Below, one piece after another: positions 63,934-64,000 of a DNA stretch of 64,000 bases; within the stretch, counting starts at the first letter, position 1, and each line of letters starts with the position of its first letter. Both the position numbers and the translations under genes were made by a program. Source of the DNA: Cardiocondyla obscurior (taxonomy: Eukaryota; Arthropoda; Insecta; Hymenoptera; Formicidae); assembly GCF_019399895.1 (NCBI RefSeq), contig NC_091868.1, positions 9,177,593 to 9,241,592 of the forward strand, in the 5' to 3' direction. The notes beneath the pieces were generated by a model, which saw nothing but the letters and a program-made list of their open reading frames with translations, did not search any database and had not been told where the DNA came from.

Positions 63934-64000
63934 CCCCTTCATCTTGCGTGATAATGGTGGTTCCGTGCGCACGTTTCGGTATCTCTTAATCGTCCACCTG

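Larger units (their letters stand above)
57848..64000. other. Non-coding stretch at the right edge
   Basis: Beyond the small ORF at 58965-59057 there is no supported gene. It contains CT repeats at 58038-58065 and 63862-63933. Two plus-strand acceptor-like sites (60119 and 62883) have good pyrimidine tracts but no good donor downstream. The last bases, CACCTG, read CAG|GTG on the minus strand but lack a visible pyrimidine tract inside the window. Confidence 0.5.

Overview
The window looks like non-coding DNA from an insect, most likely a hymenopteran (ant, bee or wasp). It has abundant CpG dinucleotides in an AT-leaning background, frequent homopolymer A/T runs of 15-23 bases, many short GA/CT microsatellites, introns with GT...AG borders and pyrimidine tracts, and no prokaryotic gene organisation. 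The organism call is an inference from texture, not from a recognised gene. I see no tRNA, rRNA, CRISPR array, complete transposase or reverse transcriptase, and no protein domain I can name with confidence. Almost all long open frames look like chance or shadow frames.

Minus strand. Three short segments have very strong splice signals: acceptors at 57848, 36913 and 20, each a long pyrimidine tract ending in AG that is followed at once by GT. Two of them end in good donors (57730 and 36852), giving candidate exons of 118 and 61 bp; the third runs off the left edge. Their only mutually open reading frame is phase-compatible. I read the window as lying inside a minus-strand gene with introns of about 20.8 and 36.8 kb. 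The AG|GT junctions also fit recursive-splicing ratchet points. A possible alternative 3' terminal exon (20119 down to about 19784) ends in an AATAAA signal and is in phase with the 61-bp exon.

Plus strand. In the opposite orientation there is a family of duplicated two-exon cassettes: unit 1 (25467-25704), unit 2 (26592-26882), unit 3 (27208-27682) and, 17 kb away, unit 4 (44854-45333). In each, an exon of about 100-330 bp carrying a shared TCTGAGAGGAGGAG-type core is followed by a 99-136-bp intron and a microexon of 39-43 bp ending at a donor. No conserved protein reading frame runs through the units, so a long non-coding RNA with duplicated exons, antisense to the host gene, is the best reading. 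Another plus-strand exon with stops in every frame (39078-39160) lies between units 3 and 4.

Just upstream of the cassettes is a large imperfect inverted repeat (23893-24578 and 24626-25284, 47-base loop). It could fold into a hairpin of about 650 bp. An 85-bp tandem duplication (26101-26269) lies between units 1 and 2. A perfect-stem 62-nt hairpin at 47857-47918 resembles a microRNA precursor or a small palindromic element. The rest is ordinary intronic or intergenic DNA with simple repeats.

Everything here is by eye: no alignment, folding or expression data were available.
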